Positions 14,740-22,596 of a DNA stretch of 22,599 nt are shown one piece after another. The DNA is from UBA4085 sp964556755 (GTDB taxonomy: Bacteria; Acidobacteriota; Aminicenantia; Aminicenantales; UBA4085). The notes below the pieces were generated by a model, which worked only from the letters and a program-made list of their open reading frames with translations, searched no databases and was not told the origin of the DNA. Numbering within the stretch: position 1 is the first letter of the stretch; each line of letters starts with the position of its first letter. The stretch spans positions 1-22,599 of the forward strand of contig CAZKXI010000036.1 in the NCBI GenBank assembly GCA_964556755.1, in the 5' to 3' direction. Both the position numbers and the translations under genes were made by a program.

Positions 14740-15396
14740 CTAGGAAAAGAAAGCCAATACATCCTCCGGCTTGGAGGCCAGGGCCCGAGCCCCGTTGGCC
14801 AGCAGCTCTTCGCGGGTTCGAAAGCCCCACAGCGCCCCTACCGCGAACATTCCGGCGGCCCCGGCCGTCTTCATGTCGGTATTGGTGTCGCCGAGGTAGA
14901 GGATCTCGGCCGGAGGACGAGCCAGAAGCGCGGCGATCTCCAGGGCTCCAGCCGGATCGGGCTTGACCGGGACGCCGTCCCTGGCCCCGAAGACGATCCG
15001 AAAGGGATGGCCGGGAAAATAACGCTCCACGACCGCCAGCGTCGATGGATGAGGCTTGTTGGAAAGGATGGCGTGGGGGATGCCGCGCGCGACGAGGCCG
15101 GCGAGCAGGGCGTCGACGCCGGGATAGGGCCGCGTCTTGACGGCCTGTCGGGCCTTGTATTCCGTCCGCATCAATCGGTCCAGCCGCGCGGCCGCGCCTT
15201 CGTCGCCGCGGAGCGCTTCGGGGAGGGCCCGGCGGATGAATATCGCTAATCCGTCTCCGACCAAGTTCCGGCACTCGTCCGTGGTCCGCGGGGGGAGGCC
15301 CAGACCAGCCAGGGCCGCGTTCATGGAATCGACCAGATCCTCGATGGTGTCGAGGAGCGTTCCATCGAGGTCGAAGATCGCGGCGCGAAGTCTCAT
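14740..15396 (-). CDS. gph: HAD-family hydrolase, phosphoglycolate phosphatase-like
   Basis: A 218-residue cytoplasmic phosphatase. Motif I is AAIFDLDGTLLDT, with D9 as nucleophile and D11 as acid/base. A helical cap follows (DLVDSMNAALAGLGLPPRTT, VGDGLAIFIRRALPE). Motif II is HAILSNKP, the lysine region VKPDPAGALEIA, and motif III/IV LYLGDTNTDMKTAGAAGM. This set with the VGDG cap motif is typical of Gph, which removes phosphate from 2-phosphoglycolate arising in DNA repair; other small phosphorylated substrates are possible. The start at 15396 has GGGAGG 6-7 nt upstream; an earlier in-frame ATG (15420) is less well placed. It is divergent from the amidohydrolase gene, and its 3' end faces the noncoding island. 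Confidence 0.85.
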   Translation of the reverse strand: MRLRAAIFDLDGTLLDTIEDLVDSMNAALAGLGLPPRTTDECRNLVGDGLAIFIRRALPEALRGDEGAAARLDRLMRTEYKARQAVKTRPYPGVDALLAGLVARGIPHAILSNKPHPSTLAVVERYFPGHPFRIVFGARDGVPVKPDPAGALEIAALLARPPAEILYLGDTNTDMKTAGAAGMFAVGALWGFRTREELLANGARALASKPEDVLAFFS

Positions 15397-15500
15397 GACC
15401 GCCTCCCGGCGAGCCGCCATTTTAGCATAAAGGGAGAGCCTCAAGCGCCTTGTCGGGGATGGGGGAAATGATGTAAAACGGGGCGGAAGGAAGGTGCGCC

Positions 15501-17219
15501 ATGATCCTCCGAAACCTCCGTCTGCCCGTCCTCATCGCCCTGGCTTCGGCGCTGGCCTTGGCCGGCTGCGGCCAGAAGCCCGAGCCGGCCGATCTTGTCC
15601 TGACCAACGGCAAGATCGTGACGATGGATCCGGCCAAGCCGGAGGTCCAGGCCCTGGCCGCGCGCGGCGGCGTCGTGGCCGCTCTCGGCACGTCCAAGGA
15701 GATCTCCGCCCATGTGGGTCCGGCGACCCAGGTCATCGACCTTGGCGGCCGGCTGGCCACGCCCGGGCTTATCGACTCGCACCTCCATTTCACCGGCATC
15801 GGACAGGCCCGGCTGTCGCTCGACCTGACCAAGGCCCGCAGCTGGGACGAGATCGTGGCCCTGGTCGGAGAGGCGGCCCGCGCGGCCAAGCCCGGCCAGC
15901 CCATCACAGGCCGGGGCTGGCACCAGGAGAAGTGGGACAAACGCCCCGATCCCAACGTGGACGGTCTGCCCCTGCATGACGCGCTGAGCCGGGTTTCGCC
16001 GGACAATCCCGTCGTCCTGACTCACGCCAGCGGCCACTCCTGCCTGGCCAACGCCAAAGCCATGGAGCTGGGCCGGGTGACCGCTGCCACGCCCGACCCG
16101 GCGGGCGGCCAGATCGTCAGGGACGCCCGGGGCCGTCCGATCGGGGCTTTCCTGGAGACGGCCCAGGGCCTGGTCCGCCGCGGTCTGGCTCTCTGGGCGG
16201 CCGCGCGCACGCCGGAGGAGAAGCTGGAGGAGCAGGCCAGGATCATCGAGCTGGCCGACCGGGAGTGCCTGTCCAAGGGCCTGACCAGCGTCACCGATGC
16301 CGGCGTCGGCTGGTCCCAGGTCGAGCTCTACAAGAGCGCCATCGACCGGGGCAAGCTGGGCGTGCGGCTGAACGTCATGCTCAGCGAAGACAACCGCAGG
16401 CTGGCCGAGCACGCGGGCGAATGGAAGATCGTCGGCTACGGCGGCAACCGGCTGACGGTGCGGACGATCAAGCGGCTCATCGACGGCGCCCTGGGGGCCC
16501 ACGGCGCCTGGCTGCTGGAGCCCTACTCCGACCTGCCGGCCTCGACGGGGCTCAACACGGAGCCGATCGAGAGCCTCAAGGAGACGGCCCGCATCGCCAT
16601 CGAGAACGGCTTCCAGCTCGGCGTTCACGCCATCGGGGACCGGGCCAACCGCGAGACCCTCGACATCTACGAGGCCGCCTTCCAAGCCCACCCGGACAAG
16701 AAGGACGTCCGCTTCCGCATCGAGCACGCCCAGCACCTGTCCGCCGCCGATATCCCGCGCTTCGGGGCCCTGGGCGTCATCGCCGCCATGCAGTCCATCC
16801 ACTGCACCTCCGACGGGCCCTGGATCGCGCTGCGGCTGGGAGAGAAGAGGGCCGAGGAGGGCGCCTATGTCTGGCGCAAGCTGATGGACTCGGGAGCCGT
16901 GGTCAGCAACGGAACGGACGCGCCCGTGGAGGACTGCGACCCGCTCCCGGGCTTCTACGCCGCCGTCACCCGGCGGATGAAGAACGGCCGGGAGTTTTAT
17001 CCCGCCCAGAAGATGACCCGCGAGGAGGCCCTGCGGTCCTATACCCTCAACGGCGCCTACGCCGCCTTCGAAGAGGGGATCAAGGGCTCTCTGTCTCCCG
17101 GAAAGCTGGCCGACCTGACGGTCTTCTCCAAGGATCTCATGAGCTGCCCGGAGGAGGAGATCCTCCAAGCCGAGGTCCTCTGGACCATCGTCGGCGGCAA
17201 GATCCTCTACAAGAAGTGA
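15501..17219 (+). CDS. Lipoprotein amidohydrolase, YtcJ-like (amidohydrolase 3 family)
   Basis: A 572-residue metal-dependent hydrolase. MILRNLRLPVLIALASALALAGC is a lipoprotein signal with C23 as the lipid site. Residues 30-90 form the small beta-domain (DLVLTNGKIVTMD), then GLIDSHLHFTG gives metal ligands H94 and H96. GVHAIGDRANRET and RIEHAQHLS supply further histidines, and VVSNGTDAPVEDCDPL the catalytic aspartate region. The C-terminus returns to the beta-domain (GSLSPGKLADLTVFSKD). YtcJ-type enzymes hydrolyse C-N bonds in amides or cyclic imides; the substrate here is unknown. The start at 15501 has GGAAGGAAGG upstream. A possible promoter is TTGTCG (15450-15455), 16 nt from TGTAAA (15472-15477). 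The TerC gene follows after 4 nt. Confidence 0.9.
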   Translation: MILRNLRLPVLIALASALALAGCGQKPEPADLVLTNGKIVTMDPAKPEVQALAARGGVVAALGTSKEISAHVGPATQVIDLGGRLATPGLIDSHLHFTGIGQARLSLDLTKARSWDEIVALVGEAARAAKPGQPITGRGWHQEKWDKRPDPNVDGLPLHDALSRVSPDNPVVLTHASGHSCLANAKAMELGRVTAATPDPAGGQIVRDARGRPIGAFLETAQGLVRRGLALWAAARTPEEKLEEQARIIELADRECLSKGLTSVTDAGVGWSQVELYKSAIDRGKLGVRLNVMLSEDNRRLAEHAGEWKIVGYGGNRLTVRTIKRLIDGALGAHGAWLLEPYSDLPASTGLNTEPIESLKETARIAIENGFQLGVHAIGDRANRETLDIYEAAFQAHPDKKDVRFRIEHAQHLSAADIPRFGALGVIAAMQSIHCTSDGPWIALRLGEKRAEEGAYVWRKLMDSGAVVSNGTDAPVEDCDPLPGFYAAVTRRMKNGREFYPAQKMTREEALRSYTLNGAYAAFEEGIKGSLSPGKLADLTVFSKDLMSCPEEEILQAEVLWTIVGGKILYKK

Positions 17220-17223
17220 TCCG

Positions 17224-17961
17224 ATGGAGAGCCTGCTGACGGCTCCGAACCTGGTCGCCCTGCTGACCCTGACGGCCTTGGAGATCGTCCTGGGCGTCGA
17301 CAACATCGTCTTTATCTCCATCCTGGCCGGCCGCCTGCCGGAGGGCCAGCGCGAGAGGGCCCGTGTGGTCGGCTTGGCCCTGGCCATGATCAGCCGCATC
17401 CTCCTCCTCCTGTCCCTGACCTGGATCATGCGCTTGACGCGACCTTTCTTCGGCGTCGCCGGCCGGGAGTTCTCCGGCCGCGACATCATCCTGCTCGTCG
17501 GCGGATTGTTCCTGCTGGCCAAGAGCACGCATGAGATCCACGTCAGCTTGGAGAGCGAGGAGAAGGGGCGGAAGGCCCGGGCCGCGCGGGGGCTCCTGTC
17601 GGTGGTCCTCCAGATCATGGTCCTGGACGTCGTCTTCTCCCTGGATTCGGTCATCACCGCGGTCGGCCTGGCCCGGCACGTCGAGATCATGATCGTGGCC
17701 ATCGTGGCGGCGGTCATCATCATGATGATCTCGGTCAACGGCATCGCCCGCTTCATCGAGAAGCACCCGACGATCAAGATGCTGGCCCTCAGCTTCCTCC
17801 TCCTGATCGGGGTGACTCTGATGGCCGAGAGCTTTGGGGTCCACATCCCCAAGGGCTACGTCTATTTCGCCATGGCCTTCTCCCTCTTCGTCGAGCTTCT
17901 GAACCAAAGGCTGCGGCAGCGGCGGGATGAGCCCGTACACCTGCGCAAATCGCTGAGCTGA
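17224..17961 (+). CDS. TerC-family integral membrane protein
   Basis: A 245-residue inner-membrane protein with about seven hydrophobic segments. The family's two signature acidic motifs are clear: ALEIVLGVDNIVFISILAGR near the N-terminus and MVLDVVFSLDSVITAVGLAR in the middle, each placing aspartates and an asparagine/serine inside a membrane helix. TerC proteins are linked to metal handling, including manganese efflux and, in Bacillus, metal loading of exported enzymes; tellurite resistance is the historical name. The ATG lies 4 nt after the amidohydrolase stop with only a weak ribosome site, pointing to translational coupling. It ends with a basic tail (RLRQRRDEPVHLRKSLS). No tellurite-resistance cluster accompanies it. 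Confidence 0.9.
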   Translation: MESLLTAPNLVALLTLTALEIVLGVDNIVFISILAGRLPEGQRERARVVGLALAMISRILLLLSLTWIMRLTRPFFGVAGREFSGRDIILLVGGLFLLAKSTHEIHVSLESEEKGRKARAARGLLSVVLQIMVLDVVFSLDSVITAVGLARHVEIMIVAIVAAVIIMMISVNGIARFIEKHPTIKMLALSFLLLIGVTLMAESFGVHIPKGYVYFAMAFSLFVELLNQRLRQRRDEPVHLRKSLS

Positions 17962-18007
17962 CGAGCGACCGGCGGCGGCCCGCGGGGGCCCGAGTGAGGG
18001 AGGAGCG

Positions 18008-20491
18008 ATGAGAGGTCGGATCATGAAGACGCGCTTTCCTCTTGCGGCCTGGGCCGCCCTTCTGGGCGCGGCGGCCGCCGCCTCCTGCGCCAAGTCCCCG
18101 GCCGGCGGGACGACCGGGGCTCCGCCCCTGAAGCTCTGGTACGCCCAGCCGGCCGACGCCTCCGTGATCGACGACAAGGACGGCTGGAAGAACGATGCCG
18201 CCTGGCTGCGGGCCCTGCCGGTCGGCAACGGCTTTCTGGGCGCCATGGTCTTCGGCGGCGTCAACCGGGAGAGGATCCAGCTCAACGAGAAGAGCCTCTG
18301 GTCGGGCCGCCCCGACGACAACGACAATCCGGAGGCTCCGGCCGCCCTGGCCGAGATCCGGCGGCTCCTCTTCGCCGGCCACTACAAGGAAGCGACCGAG
18401 CTGACCCAGAGGACCCAGATCTGCCGCGGCGTCGGCTCCGGGCACGGCGAGGGAGCCGAAGCGCCCTATGGCTGCTTCCAAACCCTGGGCGATCTGCGGC
18501 TGGACTTCGGCCGGAGCGACGGATTCGAGGCCTATCGCCGCGAGCTGGACATGGACCGCGGCTGGGCCGCGGTCGAGTACACTCAGGGAGGGGTGCGCTA
18601 CCGGCGAGAGGTCTTCGCCAGCTATCCCGACCGGGTCCTGGTGGCCCATCTATCGGCCGACCGGAAAGGGGCCCTCAGCTTCAGGGCCTCGTTGACCCGG
18701 CCGGAGCGATCCGAGACGCGCCCGGCGGACGGGCACCTCCTGATGACCGGGTCGATGTCCGACGGGAAGGGCGGCGACGGCCTCCGCTTCGCGGCTCGGC
18801 TAAGGGCCGTGGCCGTCGGCGGGAGCGTGGACTATGCCGGCGGCGAGATCGTCGTCAGGGGGGCGGACGACGTCGTCCTGATCCTGGCGGCCGCGACGGA
18901 CCATAGGCTCGAGCCGCCCCTCTTCAGAGGCCCGGATCCCTTGGCCCTGACCCTGGAGCAGCTCCGGCGCGCCTCCGTCCGGCCTTACGCCGAACTGGAG
19001 CGCCGGCACGTCGACGATCATGCCCGGCTCTTCGGGAGAGTCCGGCTGCGCCTCCAGGATGCGGCGAGCGACGATGTGCCCACCGATATCCGGCTGGAGA
19101 GGCAGGGGAGCGGCTCCGGCGACCTTCGCCTGCAGGAGCTCTATTTCCAGTATGGGCGCTACCTGCTGATCGCCTCCTCGCGCCCTGGCTCCCTGCCGGC
19201 CAACCTGCAGGGCCTTTGGGCCAACAAGATTCAGACGCCTTGGAACGGGGATTACCACACCGACATCAACGTTCAAATGAACTACTGGCCGGCCGACACC
19301 GCGGGCCTCTCCGAATGCTTCGAGCCGCTGGCGGACCTGGTCGAATTCCTGGTCGGACCGGGAAGCCGGACGGCTTCGGTCCAGTACGGAGCTTCCGGCT
19401 GGTGCGTCCATCCCATCACCAACGTCTGGGGCTTCACATCGCCGGGGGAGAGCCCCGGGTGGGGCCTGCATGTCGGCGCCGGCGGTTGGCTCAGCCGCCA
19501 GCTTTGGGACCACTATCTCTTCACCCTCGACAGGGACTACCTCGAGCGGATCTATCCCATCCTGCTCGGCTCGGCCCGCTTCTATCTCGACTGGCTGGTC
19601 AGGGACCCGGAGACCGGCCGCCTCGTCTCCGGCCCGGCGACTTCGCCGGAGAATGCCTTCCTCGCTCCGGACGGCTCGACCGCCCAGATGAGCATGGGGC
19701 CGTCGCACGACCAGGAGGTCATCCATGACGTCTTCGACGCCGCCCTGAAGGCGGCGGCGGCTCTCGGCCGAACCGACCTGCTGCTGCCGAGGATCGAGGC
19801 CGGTCTGACGGACCTGGCCCAGCCGGGCATCGGCTCGGACGGCCGGCTGATGGAATGGGCGGAGGAGCTCAAGGAAGCCGAGCCGCACCACCGCCACGTC
19901 TCGCACCTCTATATGCTCTTTCCCGGCGACAGGATCGATCCGGTCGCGACTCCGGAGTGGGCCTCCGCCGCCCGCAAGAGCCTGGAGGCCAGGACCGACG
20001 TCGGGACCGGCTGGTCGCTGGCCTGGAAGATCGGCTTCTGGGCCAGGCTGGGGGACGGCGACAGGGCCCTCCGGCTGCTTCGAGGATTGCTGCGGCCGGC
20101 CGTCCGCACCGACGTCCAAATGACCGATGCCGGAGGAACCTACCCGAACCTCTTCTGCGCCCACCCGCCCTTTCAGATCGACGGCAACTTCGGGGCCCCG
20201 GCCGGCATGATCGAGATGCTCCTGCAGAGCCATCGGATGGAGGGAAGCCGAGTCGTCCTCAAGCTCCTGCCGGCCCTTCCGAAAGAGTGGGCCCGGGGCG
20301 AGGCCGACGGCTTGAGGGCGCGAGGAGGGGTGGAGGTCGATCTGTCCTGGGATCAGGGCCGCTTGTCCGGCGCCGTGATCAGGGCGGAGAAGGACGGGGC
20401 TTTCCTCATCCGCGCCCGGGACCAGTCGGTCCTCCTCGACCTCAAGGCCGGTCAGAGCGTCCGTCTCGATGGCCGCCTGGCCGTCTCGTAG
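18008..20491 (+). CDS. Glycoside hydrolase family 95 (alpha-L-fucosidase-like), exported
   Basis: An 827-residue exported enzyme of the inverting family that removes alpha-1,2-linked L-fucose, or in some members L-galactose. The signal segment ends AAAAASC, a possible lipoprotein site. The N-terminal domain has ALPVGNGFLGAMVFGGVNRERIQLNEKSLWSG, a GH95 hallmark. The (alpha/alpha)6 catalytic domain includes YHTDINVQMNYWPAD (419-430), TSPENAF with E548 as likely general acid, and FQIDGNFGAPAGMIEML with D725 as likely base partner. GGAGG lies 5 nt before the ATG at 18008; a second in-frame ATG at 18023 also has an AGAGG site, so the exact start is open. It follows terC by 46 bp and may share its transcript. 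At the first position of the family's usual N-x-N catalytic pair there is an aspartate, D419. Confidence 0.92.
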   Translation: MRGRIMKTRFPLAAWAALLGAAAAASCAKSPAGGTTGAPPLKLWYAQPADASVIDDKDGWKNDAAWLRALPVGNGFLGAMVFGGVNRERIQLNEKSLWSGRPDDNDNPEAPAALAEIRRLLFAGHYKEATELTQRTQICRGVGSGHGEGAEAPYGCFQTLGDLRLDFGRSDGFEAYRRELDMDRGWAAVEYTQGGVRYRREVFASYPDRVLVAHLSADRKGALSFRASLTRPERSETRPADGHLLMTGSMSDGKGGDGLRFAARLRAVAVGGSVDYAGGEIVVRGADDVVLILAAATDHRLEPPLFRGPDPLALTLEQLRRASVRPYAELERRHVDDHARLFGRVRLRLQDAASDDVPTDIRLERQGSGSGDLRLQELYFQYGRYLLIASSRPGSLPANLQGLWANKIQTPWNGDYHTDINVQMNYWPADTAGLSECFEPLADLVEFLVGPGSRTASVQYGASGWCVHPITNVWGFTSPGESPGWGLHVGAGGWLSRQLWDHYLFTLDRDYLERIYPILLGSARFYLDWLVRDPETGRLVSGPATSPENAFLAPDGSTAQMSMGPSHDQEVIHDVFDAALKAAAALGRTDLLLPRIEAGLTDLAQPGIGSDGRLMEWAEELKEAEPHHRHVSHLYMLFPGDRIDPVATPEWASAARKSLEARTDVGTGWSLAWKIGFWARLGDGDRALRLLRGLLRPAVRTDVQMTDAGGTYPNLFCAHPPFQIDGNFGAPAGMIEMLLQSHRMEGSRVVLKLLPALPKEWARGEADGLRARGGVEVDLSWDQGRLSGAVIRAEKDGAFLIRARDQSVLLDLKAGQSVRLDGRLAVS

Positions 20492-20523
20492 AGCCGGATC
20501 TCAGAGTCAGGCGGCATCCGCCG

Positions 20524-20555
20524 CGGGCTGAACCGGCGCTTCTCCGCCGTTGGCC
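20524..20555 (+). repeat. Third copy of the REP-like core, between convergent genes
   Basis: This stretch matches 14615-14646 at 31 of 32 positions (one C-to-G change in GGGCTCAACC). It also matches 14175-14206 in reverse complement. Sequence farther upstream does not match the 118-bp arm, but a hairpin, GGCGG-CAT-CCGCC (20510-20522), sits where the arm's large hairpin would be. It lies between the converging GH95 and DUF4838 genes. Confidence 0.85.
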
Positions 20556-20562
20556 GCCCTAC

Positions 20563-20580
20563 GCGCCTCCGGCGAGGCGC
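20563..20580. terminator. Possible bidirectional hairpin between convergent genes
   Basis: GCGCCTC and GAGGCGC form a perfect 7-bp stem with a CGGC loop. No T-run follows on either strand, so intrinsic termination is uncertain. Its position just after the REP-like core and between two converging stop codons (20491 and 20615) is the main argument. Confidence 0.35.
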
Positions 20581-20614
20581 ACAGGACTGCAAGGGGTTCT
20601 CTCCGAGGCGAGGA

Positions 20615-22414
20615 TCACTTGCGTCGGCCTCCCTTGGCTGCCCAGGCTTCGAAATCCTGCCACTCGGAGATCTTGGTCACCCGCTCCGCGCGGGCCGAGG
20701 CCAGGAACCAGTCGAGCAGGGCCTTCCTGTCCTCGCCCCAGGGCCAGGCCGCGGCGCCGGCACCGGCCTCCTTGCGCAGCTCGTCCCAGCGAGAGAGGAC
20801 GACGTAGGCCACGGGAAGCCGGGCGATGCGAACCCTGCGGCGGTATTCGTCGAGGCGGGCTTTGGCCTCAGCCGACTTCAGGACGTTCCAACCGCGGCGC
20901 AGGACGTCGAGGGACAGGAACTTGGCCTCGGCGGGGGAGTAACATCCCAGCGCGTCGCCGGTTTCGGCCACGGCCTCTTCCATCAGGTCCAGGTAATCCC
21001 CGACGTTCCCGGCCGCCGGGCCGTAATAGCCGGCCAGGAACTCGCGCCGCAGCCGCGCCGGATCGAGGCCGGGGTTCCAGAGCAGCTTGGCCAGGGCCCA
21101 CGCCCGCAGCTCGGCCATCTCCGAGCCCCAAGACTGGTAGGCCCCCTGCTCGAAGACGCCGCGGACGCTGTGAGCCGCGAACAGCCGCAGGTTGGGTCCC
21201 AGGACCGGGAAGTTCGGATGCGGCTGGACGTAGTGGGAGAAGTTCGTGGTGTAGTCCCAGATGTAGAGCCGGCCGGCGATGGCGGCCCAGCCCTTCAGAT
21301 CGTCAAAGAAGGCCTTGTTGCGCGGGTCGTCCAGCGGCTTGGCGAAGGAGCACTCGATGCTGCAAAGGCGGACGATGACTTGGGGCCGCGGCCGAGCCAG
21401 GCGGGGCGGCTTGCGCGAGTACTGGTAGGCCAGGGTATCGATGGCGACGCCGGGGAACTCGGCCTCGAGGTCGGCGGCGACGGCGTTGACGAACCGCAGA
21501 AGCGATCCCGCCGGGCCGCCCTCCTCGGCGTCCACGGCCCGGCAGGCCGGGCAGGTGCAGAATCCCTGACAGTCGTTCTGCGAGACGGAGGCGATCGTGG
21601 CCTTGGGGTTCTTTCTCAGGAGGGCCCGGAGGTTGGCGGTCAGCTCCCGCCGCATCTCCTCGTTGGTCAGGCAGAGCTGGGCGTCCTTGGCCGTCCTTCG
21701 CCCGTCGATCTCCGAGAACCATTCGGGGTGCCGGGCGAAATACTTGTCCGGGGGGATGAGGACATAGAACGTATGGACGAAGCCCTCGTAGACCTGGCGG
21801 CCGCCCTCGCGTTCGCCGCCTCCGGCCTGGATGCCGTTGGCCTTGTTGCGGGCGGCCCAGACGGGATCGAAGGCCTCGTACCAGTAGGGCTCTCGGTATT
21901 CGAAGGCCGGCTTGGAGCGGACCGAGAAGCCGCCCAGGCGCAAGGTCGGCCGGCGGGGGAGAGTCGAGGCGGTCCGGGTCCACCAGCGGCAGCCGACGGA
22001 GTCTTCCAAAAAGGTGTAGACGGCGTAGAGCGTGCCGCGCGGGCTTCCCCCGGCCAGGAGGAGATCGCGACCCTTGGCCAGGACGGCGAATTCCTCGGCC
22101 GCCAGGTCCGATGGGAAGGAGGGATCGGCGGCCCGGACGGCGCTGGAGCCGACGATGAGGCGCGAGCCGGCGTCGCCGCCGGCTTCATGGGAGACGGCGA
22201 AGTCGCCTCCCGTGACCAGATGGAGGAAGAGGGCCAGCTCGGCGGCGGCGAAGCGCTCCGTCTCGCTCGCGTCGGTGGCGACGACGATGCGGGCTTCGGC
22301 CTTCCCCGAGCGGGCGATCGTCACATCGGCGCGCAGCGGCAGGGCGGCGGCCGCGGCCGCAAGGAGGAAGGAAGCCAGGAAACCGGAGCCTTTCAAAGTA
22401 CGGGATGCGCTCAT
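20615..22414 (-). CDS. Exported DUF4838-domain protein, probable glycan-active
   Basis: A 599-residue exported protein. Residues 1-29 are a signal peptide ending LPLRA. The N-terminal domain (30-150) resembles the alpha-glucuronidase/GH20-type non-catalytic domain that precedes many glycosidases (RFAAAELALFLHLVTGGDF, RGTLYAVYTFLEDSVGCRWW). The central domain carries the DUF4838 signature: FVHTFYVLIPPDKYFARHPE, CLTNEEM, then SVSQNDCQGFCTCPAC with clustered cysteines, and LYIWDYTTNFSHYVQPHPN. DUF4838 proteins usually sit in polysaccharide-use loci; the reaction is not known to me. The ATG at 22414 has no Shine-Dalgarno site, but a TAGAAT box (22426-22421) ends 6 nt before it, suggesting a leaderless mRNA. 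It converges with the GH95 gene. Confidence 0.85.
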   Translation of the reverse strand: MSASRTLKGSGFLASFLLAAAAAALPLRADVTIARSGKAEARIVVATDASETERFAAAELALFLHLVTGGDFAVSHEAGGDAGSRLIVGSSAVRAADPSFPSDLAAEEFAVLAKGRDLLLAGGSPRGTLYAVYTFLEDSVGCRWWTRTASTLPRRPTLRLGGFSVRSKPAFEYREPYWYEAFDPVWAARNKANGIQAGGGEREGGRQVYEGFVHTFYVLIPPDKYFARHPEWFSEIDGRRTAKDAQLCLTNEEMRRELTANLRALLRKNPKATIASVSQNDCQGFCTCPACRAVDAEEGGPAGSLLRFVNAVAADLEAEFPGVAIDTLAYQYSRKPPRLARPRPQVIVRLCSIECSFAKPLDDPRNKAFFDDLKGWAAIAGRLYIWDYTTNFSHYVQPHPNFPVLGPNLRLFAAHSVRGVFEQGAYQSWGSEMAELRAWALAKLLWNPGLDPARLRREFLAGYYGPAAGNVGDYLDLMEEAVAETGDALGCYSPAEAKFLSLDVLRRGWNVLKSAEAKARLDEYRRRVRIARLPVAYVVLSRWDELRKEAGAGAAAWPWGEDRKALLDWFLASARAERVTKISEWQDFEAWAAKGGRRK

Positions 22415-22420
22415 GGGGGC

Positions 22421-22426
22421 ATTCTA
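22421..22426 (-). promoter_or_regulatory. Possible -10 box for a leaderless DUF4838 mRNA
   Basis: TAGAAT on the minus strand ends 6 nt before the ATG at 22414, the distance expected if transcription starts at the A of the start codon. No ribosome binding site is present and no clear -35 was found. Confidence 0.35.
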
Positions 22427-22476
22427 GCGCAAACCCGGCCGGCCCGCCATTTCTCCGGCCAAAACGGGGCTTTTTC

Positions 22477-22505
22477 TTGACTTGGAGGGGGAGTTCTGGT
22501 ATCTT
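22477..22505 (+). promoter_or_regulatory. Promoter of the tRNA-Glu gene
   Basis: TTGACT (22477-22482) and TATCTT (22500-22505) are exactly 17 nt apart, with TGG just before the -10 as an extended element. The predicted start near 22512 is about 10 nt before the mature tRNA. Confidence 0.65.
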
Positions 22506-22521
22506 GCCCGCTCCCCAGGTT

Positions 22522-22596
22522 GGCGCTATCGTCTAGGGGTCAGGACGGGTGGTTCTCAGCCATCAAACCGGGGTTCGAATCCCCGTAGCGCTACCA
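22522..22596 (+). tRNA. tRNA-Glu (anticodon CTC)
   Basis: A full cloverleaf of 75 nt including an encoded CCA (22594-22596). The acceptor stem GGCGCTA pairs with TAGCGCT, with G1-U72 as a wobble. The D stem is GTCT/GGAC. The anticodon stem GGTGG/CCATC closes the loop TTCTCAG, giving anticodon CTC (22555-22557), which reads GAG. The T arm is CGGGG-TTCGAAT-CCCCG. The D-arm sequence GTCTAGGGGTCAGGAC is typical of tRNA-Glu. Confidence 0.97.

Noticed and set aside
15441..17852. Long minus-strand open frame opposite the amidohydrolase and terC
   Set aside because: Both plus-strand genes are clear family members; the antisense frame has biased composition only.
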